Below, one piece after another: positions 46,685 through 55,201 of a stretch of DNA of 64,000 nt. The notes beneath the pieces are model-generated. The model made no database searches. It saw only the letters and a program-made list of their open reading frames with translations, and was not told the DNA's origin. The stretch spans positions 1-64,000 of the forward strand of contig JBFWMM010000009.1 in the NCBI GenBank assembly GCA_050251615.1. The letters are read 5' to 3'. This DNA comes from Sedimentisphaera sp050251615 (lineage in GTDB: Bacteria; Planctomycetota; Phycisphaerae; Sedimentisphaerales; Sedimentisphaeraceae). Every line of letters begins with the position of its first letter. Position 1 is the first letter of the stretch. The translations under genes and the position numbers were made by a program.

Positions 46685-48031
46685 TCAGTTTACGCTGAAC
46701 ACCTGGAAACCTCCATAGGCTTCCATGCCATGTTCGGTAATGTCGAGGCCGCGCAGCTCATCTTCTTCGCTCACGCGCAGCCCGACTGTAAGGTCTATCA
46801 CCTTGAACACAGCGCCCATTGAGAGAATGGTGAAGCCGGCTATTGCAAGCACGCCGACAATCTGTATTCCAAGTAGCGTGGGACTGCCTGAAAGCAGCAG
46901 GCCTGAAACGCTCGTACCGGCGAGCTCTGCCTTTGCGAAAAGGCCGCAAGAAACACAACCCCAGATTCCGCCGAGACCATGCACGGGGAACGCACCGACG
47001 GGGTCGTCTATGCGTAGTTTATCGAGCAGCTCAACGCCGAACACTACCAGTACCCCGCCTACTCCGCCGATAACGGCCGCTGCCCACGGGTCAATAAAAG
47101 CACAGGGAGCGGTAACTGATACGAGGCCTGCGAGAGCGCCGTTCATGCCCATGGAGAGGTCTGGCTTGCCGAAGCGGAAAGTTACCAGAACTATCGCCGT
47201 AATGCCGCCGACAGCCGCCGCGAGGTTGGTGTTGAGGGCGACCCTGCCGATTGTGAATCCATCACTGACGCCGAGCGTTGAGCCGGCGTTGAAACCGAAC
47301 CAACCGAACCATAGAATAAACACGCCGAGTGATGCCAGCGGTATGCTGTGCGCGTTGATTGCACGCGGAGAGCCGTCAACGGAGTACTTGCCGCGCCTTG
47401 CGCCGAGCATAATCGTGCCAATCAACGCCGCCGTGCCGCCGGTTGTGTGAACAACGCCCGAGCCGGCGAAGTCAAGAAATCCCTCGCCGCCGAAGCCGCT
47501 GAGCCATCCGCCGCCCCAGACCCAGTGCCCGATTATAGGATACACTACCGCCGAGATGATGATGGTGTAGAGAATGTAGGCTTTGAAGTGCATGCGTTCT
47601 GCCATACCGCCGGCAACAATCGTGGCCGCGGCACCGCAGAAGGCCGCCTGAAAGAGCCAGAATGCGTACAACGGCACGCCGGCCGCCGTTTCTTCAAGTC
47701 CAGCCAGGCAAAAGCCCTTCCAGCCGATAAAGCCGTTGCCATTCCCGAACATCAGCGCATAGCCTACGAGGAAGAATCCTACCGATGCCACGCAGAAGTC
47801 GAGAAAGTTTTTAGTGAGAATGTTGCAGGTGTTCTTTGCGCGAATAAAGCCCGCTTCAACCATTCCGAATCCGGCCTGCATAAAGAACACAAGAAATGCT
47901 CCGAGCAATACCCACACGGTATTTAAGCCCATTGCAGAGGCCGGCGCCGCAGTTACGGCGTCTTCAGCGAAAAGCGGCAGGGCGAGAGCCAGAGCCGCCA
48001 GCGCTACAGTTTTGAGGTTCAGGTACTTCAT
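46685..48031 (-). CDS. amtB: Ammonium transporter (first of two)
   Basis: 448 residues: a signal-like first segment (MKYLNLKTVALAALALALPLFA), then eleven spans. Amt marks: WVLLGAFLVFFMQAGFGMVE, DFAGSGVVHTTGGTAALIGT, and LGVFILWFGWFGFNAGST. The C-terminal RVSEEDELRGLDITEHGMEAY is the GlnK-binding tail. AAGGA eight bases before 48031 sets the start; the longer frame reads through the promoter and is rejected. Confidence 0.95.
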   Translation of the reverse strand: MKYLNLKTVALAALALALPLFAEDAVTAAPASAMGLNTVWVLLGAFLVFFMQAGFGMVEAGFIRAKNTCNILTKNFLDFCVASVGFFLVGYALMFGNGNGFIGWKGFCLAGLEETAAGVPLYAFWLFQAAFCGAAATIVAGGMAERMHFKAYILYTIIISAVVYPIIGHWVWGGGWLSGFGGEGFLDFAGSGVVHTTGGTAALIGTIMLGARRGKYSVDGSPRAINAHSIPLASLGVFILWFGWFGFNAGSTLGVSDGFTIGRVALNTNLAAAVGGITAIVLVTFRFGKPDLSMGMNGALAGLVSVTAPCAFIDPWAAAVIGGVGGVLVVFGVELLDKLRIDDPVGAFPVHGLGGIWGCVSCGLFAKAELAGTSVSGLLLSGSPTLLGIQIVGVLAIAGFTILSMGAVFKVIDLTVGLRVSEEDELRGLDITEHGMEAYGGFQVFSVN

Positions 48032-48051
48032 TACAAGATTCCTTTTTTGAT

Positions 48052-48086
48052 AACAACAAGTAATACCTTTTGATTTTCTTGTTGTT
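48052..48086. promoter_or_regulatory. Inverted repeat AACAACAAG / CTTGTTGTT in the amtB leader
   Basis: Nine-base perfect arms 17 bases apart, just after the sigma-54-like site and about 20 bases before the first amtB start codon. Could be an operator or an RNA hairpin near the transcript start. Confidence 0.4.
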
Positions 48087-48092
48087 GTAATT

Positions 48093-48109
48093 AACAACAG
48101 TAGTGCCAA
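48093..48109 (-). promoter_or_regulatory. Sigma-54-like promoter of the first amtB
   Basis: On the - strand TTGGCACTACTGTTGTT: TTGGCAC-N5-TTGT, close to the TGGCAC-N5-TTGC consensus. It lies 62 bases before the start codon, the same arrangement as at the second amtB. Confidence 0.7.
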
Positions 48110-48116
48110 AGGACAT

Positions 48117-48154
48117 AAAAAAGCACAGAAAGCACCTCTCGGGGCCTTCTGTGC
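48117..48154 (-). terminator. Intrinsic terminator between the two amtB-glnK units
   Basis: On the - strand GCACAGAAGGC pairs with GCTTTCTGTGC, followed by TTTTTTA. It lies after the upstream glnK and before the next sigma-54-like site. Confidence 0.85.
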
Positions 48155-48284
48155 CTGTTGAAAGATCAAAAAGGTTTCTTGTTGTCATTGGATAATTACA
48201 TAATCGTATGCTCATCTTGATTTAATTACATATTCGTTCTTAGCAAAACTGTGCTTACAATTAAGTAGGAGCTCTTGTTGGAAG

Positions 48285-48626
48285 TTAGCCTATTGCCGCC
48301 TTGTCTTTCTCTCCTGTACGGATCCTGATGCACTCTTCGAGCGGCAATACAAAGATCTTGCCATCTCCTATATTGCCTGTACGTGCGGCGGTAATAATCG
48401 CATCGAGAGTCTTCTCGACGAACTCATCGTTGACCGCAATCTCAAGCCGCACTTTCTTGAGCAGGTTCACTTCAAACTTCACGCCACGATAGCTCTCGCT
48501 GAAGCCCTGCTGTGCGCCACATCCGAGGCAGTTTGTTACGCTCATCTTGGCAACATCCGCCTTCAAAAGGGCCTCCTTAACGCTGTCAAGCTTATGCGGC
48601 TGTATATACGCAATTATAAGTTTCAT
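48285..48626 (-). CDS. glnK: P-II nitrogen regulatory protein (second copy)
   Basis: 113 residues, nearly the same as the copy at 46301 (KLIIAYIQPHKLDSVKEALL; T-loop GFSESYRG; TGNIGDGKIFV). AGGAG lies six bases before the second of two adjacent ATGs, which also matches the paralogue's start. It follows the second amtB by about 60 bases. Confidence 0.95.
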   Translation of the reverse strand: MKLIIAYIQPHKLDSVKEALLKADVAKMSVTNCLGCGAQQGFSESYRGVKFEVNLLKKVRLEIAVNDEFVEKTLDAIITAARTGNIGDGKIFVLPLEECIRIRTGEKDKAAIG

Positions 48627-48688
48627 CATATTCTCCTGTTCTTCAGCTCGAGGCTGAGTTGTTGGTTTTTTAATTGAACTTTAGCCTG

Positions 48689-50074
48689 TTAACCATTGAA
48701 GATCTGGAAGCCTGCATAGGATTCCATACCGTGTTCGGTAATATCGAGGCCGCGTAGCTCCTCTTCTTCGCTTACACGCAGACCTACCGCAACATCAATG
48801 ATCTTGAAGGTAATAAACATTGTAACAGCTGTGAAGGCTATGATTGATGCGATACCTGCAAACTGAATCCAGAGCACCCCCAAGCCTCCGCCGTAGAGCA
48901 GTCCTGCGCTTCCGGCAAGAGCCTCTGTCGCAAAGAATCCGTTTGCAAGGCAGCCCCAAATACCGCATACACCGTGTACGGGGAAAGCGCCGACGGGGTC
49001 ATCAATTCTGAGCTTATCGAGCATCATTACCGCCAGCACTACGAGGAAGCCGCCGATCGCACCGATTACAATTGCTGCCCATGGCTCTACGAATGCACAT
49101 GGAGCCGTGATGGATACCAGGCCTGCAAGCGCACCGTTCATGCCCATAGAGAGGTCAGGCTTTCCGAACTTGATTGTTGCGAAGGTAATAGCTACGATAC
49201 CGCCCGAGGCTGCCGCAATGTTCGTGTTCAGTGCAATCAGGCCGATGAGTGAACCATCGCCAACCGCCAGAGTAGAACCTGCGTTGAAACCGAACCAACC
49301 GAACCAGAGGATGAACACACCAAGCGTTACCATAGGAATGTTGTGCCCGGCAATAGCCTTGGGTGTGCCGTCTGCGGCAAACCTGCCACGCCTTGCTCCG
49401 AGCAATATAGCGCCGATGAGTCCCGCTACGCCACCAACTGTGTGTACCACGCCGGAACCGGCAAAGTCGAGAAATGCGCCGCCACCGAAGTTGCTGAGCC
49501 ATCCGCCGCCCCAGACCCAGTGTCCGATTATCGGATACACTACCGCCGAGATTATGATGGTGTATAGAATGTAGGCTTTGAAGTGTATGCGCTCTGCAAC
49601 ACTACCGGAAACGATCGTAGCTGCGGTTCCGCAGAATGCGGCCTGGAATAGCCAGAATGCCGCGCCGTCATGTCCGACCCCTGTAAGGAAGAAGTTCTTG
49701 AGGCCAATGAAACTGTTTCCTTCTCCGAACATAAATGCGTAGCCCACCGCAAAGAACGCAATCGATGCTATGCAGAAGTCGAGGAAGTTCTTAGTGAGAA
49801 TGTTACAGGCGTTCTTCGCACGAACAAAACCTGTCTCAACCATGGCAAAGCCAGGCTGCATAAAGAACACCAGAACTGCGCCGAGCAGTATCCATACCGT
49901 GTCAACGCCAACAGTCAGCTCGCCGAGAGCTGCGGTGGCTCCTGCCGCCTCGTCCGCCTCTACTGCAACAGCGCCCGTTCCGTCGGTGATTGCCGCCGAT
50001 TCATCTTCGGCAAAAACCGGCACGATCAGGGCCAGTAAAACAAGAAGGCCCAGTTTTGTGATCAAATGCTTCAT
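48689..50074 (-). CDS. amtB: Ammonium transporter (second of two)
   Basis: 461 residues; same build as the 46685 paralogue with a longer acidic, Ala-rich N-terminal stretch after the signal (EDESAAITDGTGAVAVEADE). DFAGSGVVHTVGG, LGVFILWFGWFGFNAGST and the GlnK-binding tail RVSEEEELRGLDITEHGMESY are present. The ribosome-binding region AAGGAATCTTGT and start match the paralogue. Upstream: a sigma-54-like site. Confidence 0.95.
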   Translation of the reverse strand: MKHLITKLGLLVLLALIVPVFAEDESAAITDGTGAVAVEADEAAGATAALGELTVGVDTVWILLGAVLVFFMQPGFAMVETGFVRAKNACNILTKNFLDFCIASIAFFAVGYAFMFGEGNSFIGLKNFFLTGVGHDGAAFWLFQAAFCGTAATIVSGSVAERIHFKAYILYTIIISAVVYPIIGHWVWGGGWLSNFGGGAFLDFAGSGVVHTVGGVAGLIGAILLGARRGRFAADGTPKAIAGHNIPMVTLGVFILWFGWFGFNAGSTLAVGDGSLIGLIALNTNIAAASGGIVAITFATIKFGKPDLSMGMNGALAGLVSITAPCAFVEPWAAIVIGAIGGFLVVLAVMMLDKLRIDDPVGAFPVHGVCGIWGCLANGFFATEALAGSAGLLYGGGLGVLWIQFAGIASIIAFTAVTMFITFKIIDVAVGLRVSEEEELRGLDITEHGMESYAGFQIFNG

Positions 50075-50197
50075 AACAAGATTCCTTAGTAATAAAGTTA
50101 AAGTTATTTGGTACACACTGAAGCACTGTACAAGAAGGGTGCCAAAAAGTGATGAATAACTGCAAAAGACCCATCAAGAGGCATTGAGAGAGGTTAT
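50071..50197. repeat. 127-bp block, left of the second gap
   Basis: Identical over all 127 bases to 50298-50424 on the other side of the N run. It contains the start and promoter of the second amtB. Confidence 0.97.
50129..50145 (-). promoter_or_regulatory. Sigma-54-like promoter of the second amtB
   Basis: On the - strand TTGGCACCCTTCTTGTA: TTGGCAC-N5-TTGT. 55 bases before the start codon. The copy at 50356-50372 is the assembly duplicate. Confidence 0.7.
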
Positions 50198-50297
50198 NNN
50201 NNNNNNNNNNNNNNNNNNNNNNNNNNNNNNNNNNNNNNNNNNNNNNNNNNNNNNNNNNNNNNNNNNNNNNNNNNNNNNNNNNNNNNNNNNNNNNNNN
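50198..50297. other. Artificial assembly gap (100 N)
   Basis: Both flanks end in the same 127 bases, which fits two contigs sharing a k=127 overlap that the scaffolder failed to merge. The true sequence most likely runs from 50197 straight to 50425. Confidence 0.95.
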
Positions 50298-50424
50298 TCA
50301 TAACAAGATTCCTTAGTAATAAAGTTAAAGTTATTTGGTACACACTGAAGCACTGTACAAGAAGGGTGCCAAAAAGTGATGAATAACTGCAAAAGACCCA
50401 TCAAGAGGCATTGAGAGAGGTTAT
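50298..50424. repeat. 127-bp block, right of the second gap (assembly duplicate)
   Basis: Exact copy of 50071-50197; should be collapsed with it. Confidence 0.97.
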
Positions 50425-50583
50425 AATTACGCAAAGGGTGCTTTTGTGTAAAAAAATATACAAAAACGTATGCGATTATAGTGCTATGGCACACTTTTGT
50501 ATTGCTATTGTGCGATAATACTGTTTTGTAGAATGGAGGCGTGCCCACTGCGTTGCCTTCCGAGCCGCGCGCGAACGGCTCGC

Positions 50584-51130
50584 AAACAGCGCCATTGCGC
50601 AAGCAATGCGAAGAACGCAACGGGTTTTAACTTTCAATTTCGGGGCGCTTGTGCGCCTCCGCTGTGTTTCGCCAATCAATGCCGGTGAAGTCAAACCGAA
50701 ACAGCGCCATTGCGCAAGCAATGCGAAGAGCGCAACGGGTTTTAACTTTCGATTTCGGGGCGCTTGCGCGCCTCCGCTGTGTTTCGCCAATCAATGCCGG
50801 TAAATTCAAACCGCAAACAGCGCCATTGCGCAAGCAATGCGAAGAGCGCAACGGGTTTTAACTTTCGATTTCGGGGCGCTTGCGCGCCTCCGCTGTGTTT
50901 CGCCAATCAATGCCGGTAAATTCAAACCGCAAACAGCGCCATTGCGCAAGCAATGCGAAGAGCGCTGGCGGATATAACTTTCGATTTCGGGGCGCTTGCG
51001 CGCCTCCGCTGTTTTTTGCCCACCAATGCCGGTGAATTCAAACCGCAAACAGCGCCATTGCGCAAGCAATGCGAAGAGCGCTGGCGGATATAACTTTCAA
51101 TTTCGGGGCGCTTGCGCGCCTCCGCTCTGC
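50584..51130. repeat. Five tandem copies of a 116-bp hairpin-rich repeat
   Basis: Units start at 50584, 50699, 50815, 50931 and 51047 (spacings 115, 116, 116, 116), each beginning AAACAGCGCCATTGCGC. Every unit has two hairpins: CATTGC-GCAA-GCAATG and GGGGCGC-TTGC-GCGCCTC. Units 2 and 3 are nearly identical; 4 and 5 share a different middle (GCTGGCGGATATAAC in place of GCAACGGGTTTTAAC). There are no unique spacers, so it is not a CRISPR array. No long ORF has protein-like composition. Confidence 0.92.
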
Positions 51131-51181
51131 GCGAGCAGGCTTTTGTTCAGATGAGAATTGTTCCGCGCGCGAACGGCTCGC
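51098..51181 (+). repeat. End block of the array shared with 41010-41095
   Basis: The last unit runs into TCAGATGAGAATTGTTCC and CGCGCGAACGGCTCGC, found again at 41 kb in the same order. Confidence 0.85.
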
Positions 51182-51232
51182 GCCGGATTGTAGGGGCTTG
51201 GATTCATCGCGCCCTTGTTGCAAATCTGTTGA

Positions 51233-51297
51233 CATAAAAAAACTACCTTTCTATTGCTATGGTGATATTCAAGTTTCTATAGCTAAGAAAGGTAGTA
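51233..51297 (-). terminator. Intrinsic terminator of the guaBA operon
   Basis: On the - strand ACTACCTTTCT pairs with AGAAAGGTAGT, with an inner GCTAT/ATAGC helix, followed by TTTTTTT. It lies 36 bases after the guaA stop codon. Confidence 0.9.
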
Positions 51298-51332
51298 TAT
51301 AATGGCTGATGGTCCTTTTACGGGGGCAAAGC

Positions 51333-52880
51333 TTATTCCCACTCGATTGTGGCGGGGGGCTTGCTGGAAATGTCATAGACCACGCGATTCACCCCGCGAA
51401 CCTCGTTGATGATTCTGCTCGAAATGATCGCGAGCGTATCATAGGGGATTCTGGAGAAGTCGGCGGTCATAAAATCGGTCGTATCAACGGAGCGAATCGC
51501 CACTACGCTCTCGTAGCTGCGGCCATCACCCATCACACCGACATTCTTCACCGGTAGCAGCACGGCGAGAGTCTGGCTGAACGAGCGGTAGAGGCCTGCC
51601 GCTTTGACCTCGTCGATGAGGATCTCGTCTGCCTCGCGTACTATGCGAAGCTTTTCTTCGGTGATGTCGCCGATGATTCGCACCGCGAGCCCCGGGCCGG
51701 GGAACGGGTGCCTCCAAACCATATCTTCCGTGAGGCCGAGGTATTCACCGAGCAGGCGAACTTCGTCCTTGAAGAGGTCGCGCAATGGCTCGACAAGCTC
51801 AAATCCGAGCTGTTCGGGCAATCCGCCCACGTTGTGGTGCAGCTTGATATTGGCGGCGAGGTTGCCGTCTTTTGAGCCCGATTCAATGACGTCGGGATAG
51901 AGCGTGCCCTGCGCGAGGAATCTGGCGTTTTCGATTTTATCCGCCTCGCTCTTGAACGCCTCGATAAACTCAGCGCCGATAATCTTTCTCTTCATCTGCG
52001 GATCGGTTACGCCGGCGAGTTTGTCGAGAAACTGCTTCGACCAGTCCACTACGTGCAGATTGACTTTAAAGTGGTCGCGGAAGGTCTTTTCAACGCTTTC
52101 GCGCTCGTTCTTTCTCAGCAGGCCGTTGTCCACGAATATGCATACCAGTTGCTCGCCGATGGCTTTGTGCAGTAGCGCCGCCACGACAGCCGAATCAACG
52201 CCGCCGCTGAGACCGCAGATAACGGTATCCTTGCCCACCTGCCTGCGTACGGCCTTGATTGTGTCTTCGGCGAAATCGCCGATAACCCAGTCGCCTTTGC
52301 ATTTGCAGATATTGTAGAGGAAGTTGCGTATCATATCCTTGCCGGCGGGTGTATGCGTTACTTCCGGATGGAACTGTACACCGTAGAACGGCTTGGATTT
52401 GTGCCTTACCGCCGCGAACGGGCAGGTGGGCGTCTGTGCGAGCGCCTCGAAATCGTTGTTAAGTTTGTTTACCTGATCGCCGTGGCTCATCCAGACGGTT
52501 GTCTTCTCCGGTATCCCTTCGAGCAGCCCCTCGGCCTTCGTTACAACAAGATCTGTGCGGCCGTACTCACGGCTGTGCGCGGGTTGAATATCGGCGCCGA
52601 GAATCTTGCACGCAATCTGCATGCCATAACAGATGCCCATTACAGGCACGCCAAGCTCAAAGATGGCCTGGTCGCAGGTGGGAGCGTTTTCTTCATATAC
52701 GCTTGCCGGCCCGCCGGAGAGGATTACGCCCGTAACACCTTCCGCGCGTAGCTTCTCCACGCTCACGCTCGGCGAATAGAGCATGCTGAACACGTTCATC
52801 TCGCGTACACGCCGCGCGATAAGCTGGCCATACTGGCTACCGAAGTCGATTATCGCTATTTTTACGTGGGACTGGTTCAT
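51333..52880 (-). CDS. guaA: GMP synthase (glutamine-hydrolysing)
   Basis: Converts XMP to GMP. 515 residues: an N-terminal class I amidotransferase (GICYGMQ with the nucleophile Cys; FHPEVTHT), the ATP-pyrophosphatase loop GLSGGVDSAV, and the C-terminal dimerisation domain ending NRVVYDISSKPPATIEWE. It follows guaB by nine bases, so the two last steps of GMP synthesis form one operon. Confidence 0.97.
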   Translation of the reverse strand: MNQSHVKIAIIDFGSQYGQLIARRVREMNVFSMLYSPSVSVEKLRAEGVTGVILSGGPASVYEENAPTCDQAIFELGVPVMGICYGMQIACKILGADIQPAHSREYGRTDLVVTKAEGLLEGIPEKTTVWMSHGDQVNKLNNDFEALAQTPTCPFAAVRHKSKPFYGVQFHPEVTHTPAGKDMIRNFLYNICKCKGDWVIGDFAEDTIKAVRRQVGKDTVICGLSGGVDSAVVAALLHKAIGEQLVCIFVDNGLLRKNERESVEKTFRDHFKVNLHVVDWSKQFLDKLAGVTDPQMKRKIIGAEFIEAFKSEADKIENARFLAQGTLYPDVIESGSKDGNLAANIKLHHNVGGLPEQLGFELVEPLRDLFKDEVRLLGEYLGLTEDMVWRHPFPGPGLAVRIIGDITEEKLRIVREADEILIDEVKAAGLYRSFSQTLAVLLPVKNVGVMGDGRSYESVVAIRSVDTTDFMTADFSRIPYDTLAIISSRIINEVRGVNRVVYDISSKPPATIEWE

Positions 52881-52889
52881 CTGCTTTCC

Positions 52890-54356
52890 TTACAGGGCGC
52901 TGTCTGTGTAGTTTGGTGATTCTTTGGTTATCTGAATGTCGTGCGGGTGCGATTCGCTTATGGACGCGCTCGTTACGCGCACGAACTTCGTGTTTGAACG
53001 GAGCTGTTCGATGGTCTTGCTGCCGCAGTATCCCATGCCACTGCGAAGCCCGCCGACGAGCTGGAAGATGTAGTCGCTGAGAAGGCCGCGATATGGCACT
53101 CTCCCCTCAACGCCTTCGGGAACGAGCTTGTGCTTGCCCATCTGGCTGTCCTGGCCGTACCTGTCGGCGCTGCCGAGTACCATTGCGCCCAGCGAGCCCA
53201 TGCCGCGGTACTCCTTGAACTGCCTGCCCTTGTAGATGATCAGCTGGCCAGGGCTTTCGGCGAGGCCTGCGAGCATTGATCCCAGCATAACGCTGCTTGC
53301 GCCCGCGGCGATTGCCTTTGTGATATCGCCGCTGAGCTTGATGCCGCCGTCCGCAATGACGGGTACGCCGGCGTCATCTGCGGCCTGAGCCGCTCGCATT
53401 ATTGCAGTAATCTGCGGCACGCCTACGCCCGACACAACGCGCGTTGTGCAGATTGCGCCCGGCCCGATGCCCACTTTCACCGCGTCTGCTCCGGCTTCGA
53501 TGAGTGCGTTGGCCGCATCAGCTGTGGCGATGTTGCCCGCGATTACGTCTATGTTATAGTTGCGCTTGATCTCGCGCACCGTGTCGATTACGTTCTTTGA
53601 GTGGCCGTGTGCCGTGTCAACCACGAGCACATCCACGTCCGCCGCGATAAGCGCCTCAACGCGCTCATAATTGTGCACGCCCACGCTCGCACCCACGAGC
53701 AGCCTGCCCTTCAAGTCCTTTGCTGACGTTGGAAACTGCATTACGCGCTCGATATCGCGCATAGTTATCAGGCCTTTGAGTACGTCCCCTTTGACAAGCA
53801 GCAGCTTTTCGACGCGATGGCTCTGGAGAATCTTTTTGGCTTGTTCGAGGTCGGTATCGGGGCCCGCAGTAACGAGATTTTCCTTTGTCATCACCTCTTT
53901 TACCTTGGTCTGGTAGTTTTCGAGGAATTTGAGGTCGCGGTTGGTGAGTATGCCGACAAGCCTGTTCCCCTCGACAACAATAGGCACGCCGGAGATATGC
54001 TGCTCGCGCATAAGCTCCACCGCCTTGGAGATGTTGTCATCCGGGCTCAGGGTGATCGGGTCTTGAATGACACCGTTTTCTGAACGCTTCACCTTCTCAA
54101 CCTCGCGCTTCTGCGCCTCCACGCTGAGGTTTTTATGTATGATGCCGATGCCGCCTTCCTGGGCGAGCGCGATCGCCAGCGCAGACTCGGTAACCGTGTC
54201 CATCGCGGCGCTTATAATCGGGATGTTGAGGCGGATGTTCCGCGTGAGACGGGTGGACGTGTCAGCGTCCGCGGGCACTATATCGCTTGCCTGCGGGACA
54301 AGAAGCACATCGTCAAACGTTATCCCGAAACCTTCAATCTTTTCTTCGTAGTTCAT
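52890..54356 (-). CDS. guaB: Inosine-5'-monophosphate dehydrogenase
   Basis: Oxidises IMP to XMP with NAD. 488 residues: FDDVLLVPQASDI, a CBS pair at about 95-210, then the barrel with VDTAHGHS, the catalytic loop GPGAICTTR (Cys) and MLAGLAESPG. GGAG six bases before 54356 and the family start (YEEKIEGFGITFDD) decide against the longer frame. First gene of guaBA. Confidence 0.97.
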   Translation of the reverse strand: MNYEEKIEGFGITFDDVLLVPQASDIVPADADTSTRLTRNIRLNIPIISAAMDTVTESALAIALAQEGGIGIIHKNLSVEAQKREVEKVKRSENGVIQDPITLSPDDNISKAVELMREQHISGVPIVVEGNRLVGILTNRDLKFLENYQTKVKEVMTKENLVTAGPDTDLEQAKKILQSHRVEKLLLVKGDVLKGLITMRDIERVMQFPTSAKDLKGRLLVGASVGVHNYERVEALIAADVDVLVVDTAHGHSKNVIDTVREIKRNYNIDVIAGNIATADAANALIEAGADAVKVGIGPGAICTTRVVSGVGVPQITAIMRAAQAADDAGVPVIADGGIKLSGDITKAIAAGASSVMLGSMLAGLAESPGQLIIYKGRQFKEYRGMGSLGAMVLGSADRYGQDSQMGKHKLVPEGVEGRVPYRGLLSDYIFQLVGGLRSGMGYCGSKTIEQLRSNTKFVRVTSASISESHPHDIQITKESPNYTDSAL

Positions 54357-54530
54357 TTCAGCTCCATTCTTTCCGGTGCCGCGGATTCTGCTTCCGCTTC
54401 TGAGATTAGACCGACTTAATATATACCATCCCCCTTTAATTGGCTTGCAGGGTGTCATCAAAGCGTGATGTATTGGTATAATCCATTTATTATACCCGAT
54501 GGGCTGATTTTAGTCAAGCGCTCGCCGCGG

Positions 54531-54609
54531 GCCGCGCGAAGGCTCAACAGGGTATAGCAGGGGTGTGATTCATCAAGCCCTTGCCATACTTGCACCCTGA
54601 CTTCGCGGC
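54531..54609 (-). other. Long nested hairpin in the mntP trailer
   Basis: GCCGCGCGAAG with CTTCGCGGC (one bulge), inside it CAGGGT with ACCCTG, and a further imperfect inner helix. It lies 16 bases after the mntP stop codon. There is no T-run, so it may be a 3'-end stabiliser or a dispersed repeat (its GTGTGATTCATCAAGCCC resembles GGCTTGGATTCATCGCGCCC at 51196-51215) rather than a terminator. Confidence 0.5.
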
Positions 54610-54624
54610 TCAGAGTCAGACGGC

Positions 54625-55182
54625 TTATCCGAATATGAGGATTTTGAGGCCGATGAGGAGGAGGACAATCCCTCCGAGGAGCTCTGTTTTGCCCTCGAAG
54701 AGGTGGCCGCATTTTGCGCCGATTTCCGAGCCTATGACGCAGAGGATGAACGTTACCGCGCCGATGATTGCCACATCAAGCCATGGGTTTGTCTCCATGA
54801 GCGTGAGGGTGAATCCTGCGGCGAGCGCGTCGATGCTTGTGGCTGCGGCGAGCACGAGCACTGTGAGCAGGTTGACTTTCACATCTTCGCTTTCGCCCGT
54901 TGAAGAGAGTTTGAAGGATTCATAAATCATCTTCCCGCCCACAATTACCAGCAGTACGAACGCCACCAGCCTTGCCACAGGCGCTAAAAATTCCGAGCAG
55001 GCATATCCGATTGCCCAGCCTATCAGCGGCATCACCGCCTGAAACAGCCCGAACATCCCCGCCATCAGCAGTGAGTAGCGCAGGTGCACTTTGCGATAAA
55101 CGGCGCCTGTCGCCAGCGATACGCTGAACGCGTCCATTGCCAGCGCGAAAGCCAGCGCGATAACTTCTATGTATCCTGACAT
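54625..55182 (-). CDS. mntP: Manganese efflux pump MntP
   Basis: 185 residues, six spans, with the two conserved acidic membrane motifs ALAMDAFSVSL and AAATSIDALAAG. It exports Mn(II) in characterised bacteria. It begins 19 bases after the ABC ATPase gene and is therefore probably the last gene of the metal-importer operon; no yybP-ykoY riboswitch is seen in that short gap. Confidence 0.92.
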   Translation of the reverse strand: MSGYIEVIALAFALAMDAFSVSLATGAVYRKVHLRYSLLMAGMFGLFQAVMPLIGWAIGYACSEFLAPVARLVAFVLLVIVGGKMIYESFKLSSTGESEDVKVNLLTVLVLAAATSIDALAAGFTLTLMETNPWLDVAIIGAVTFILCVIGSEIGAKCGHLFEGKTELLGGIVLLLIGLKILIFG

Positions 55183-55201
55183 CTTTACTTTCGATGGGGC
55201 G

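Noticed and set aside
48032..48169. Longer N-terminus for the first amtB
   Set aside because: It would read through the sigma-54-like site and the terminator; the paralogue starts at the equivalent inner ATG.
50584..51130. CRISPR array
   Set aside because: The whole 116-bp unit repeats with no unique spacers, and no cas genes are in the window.
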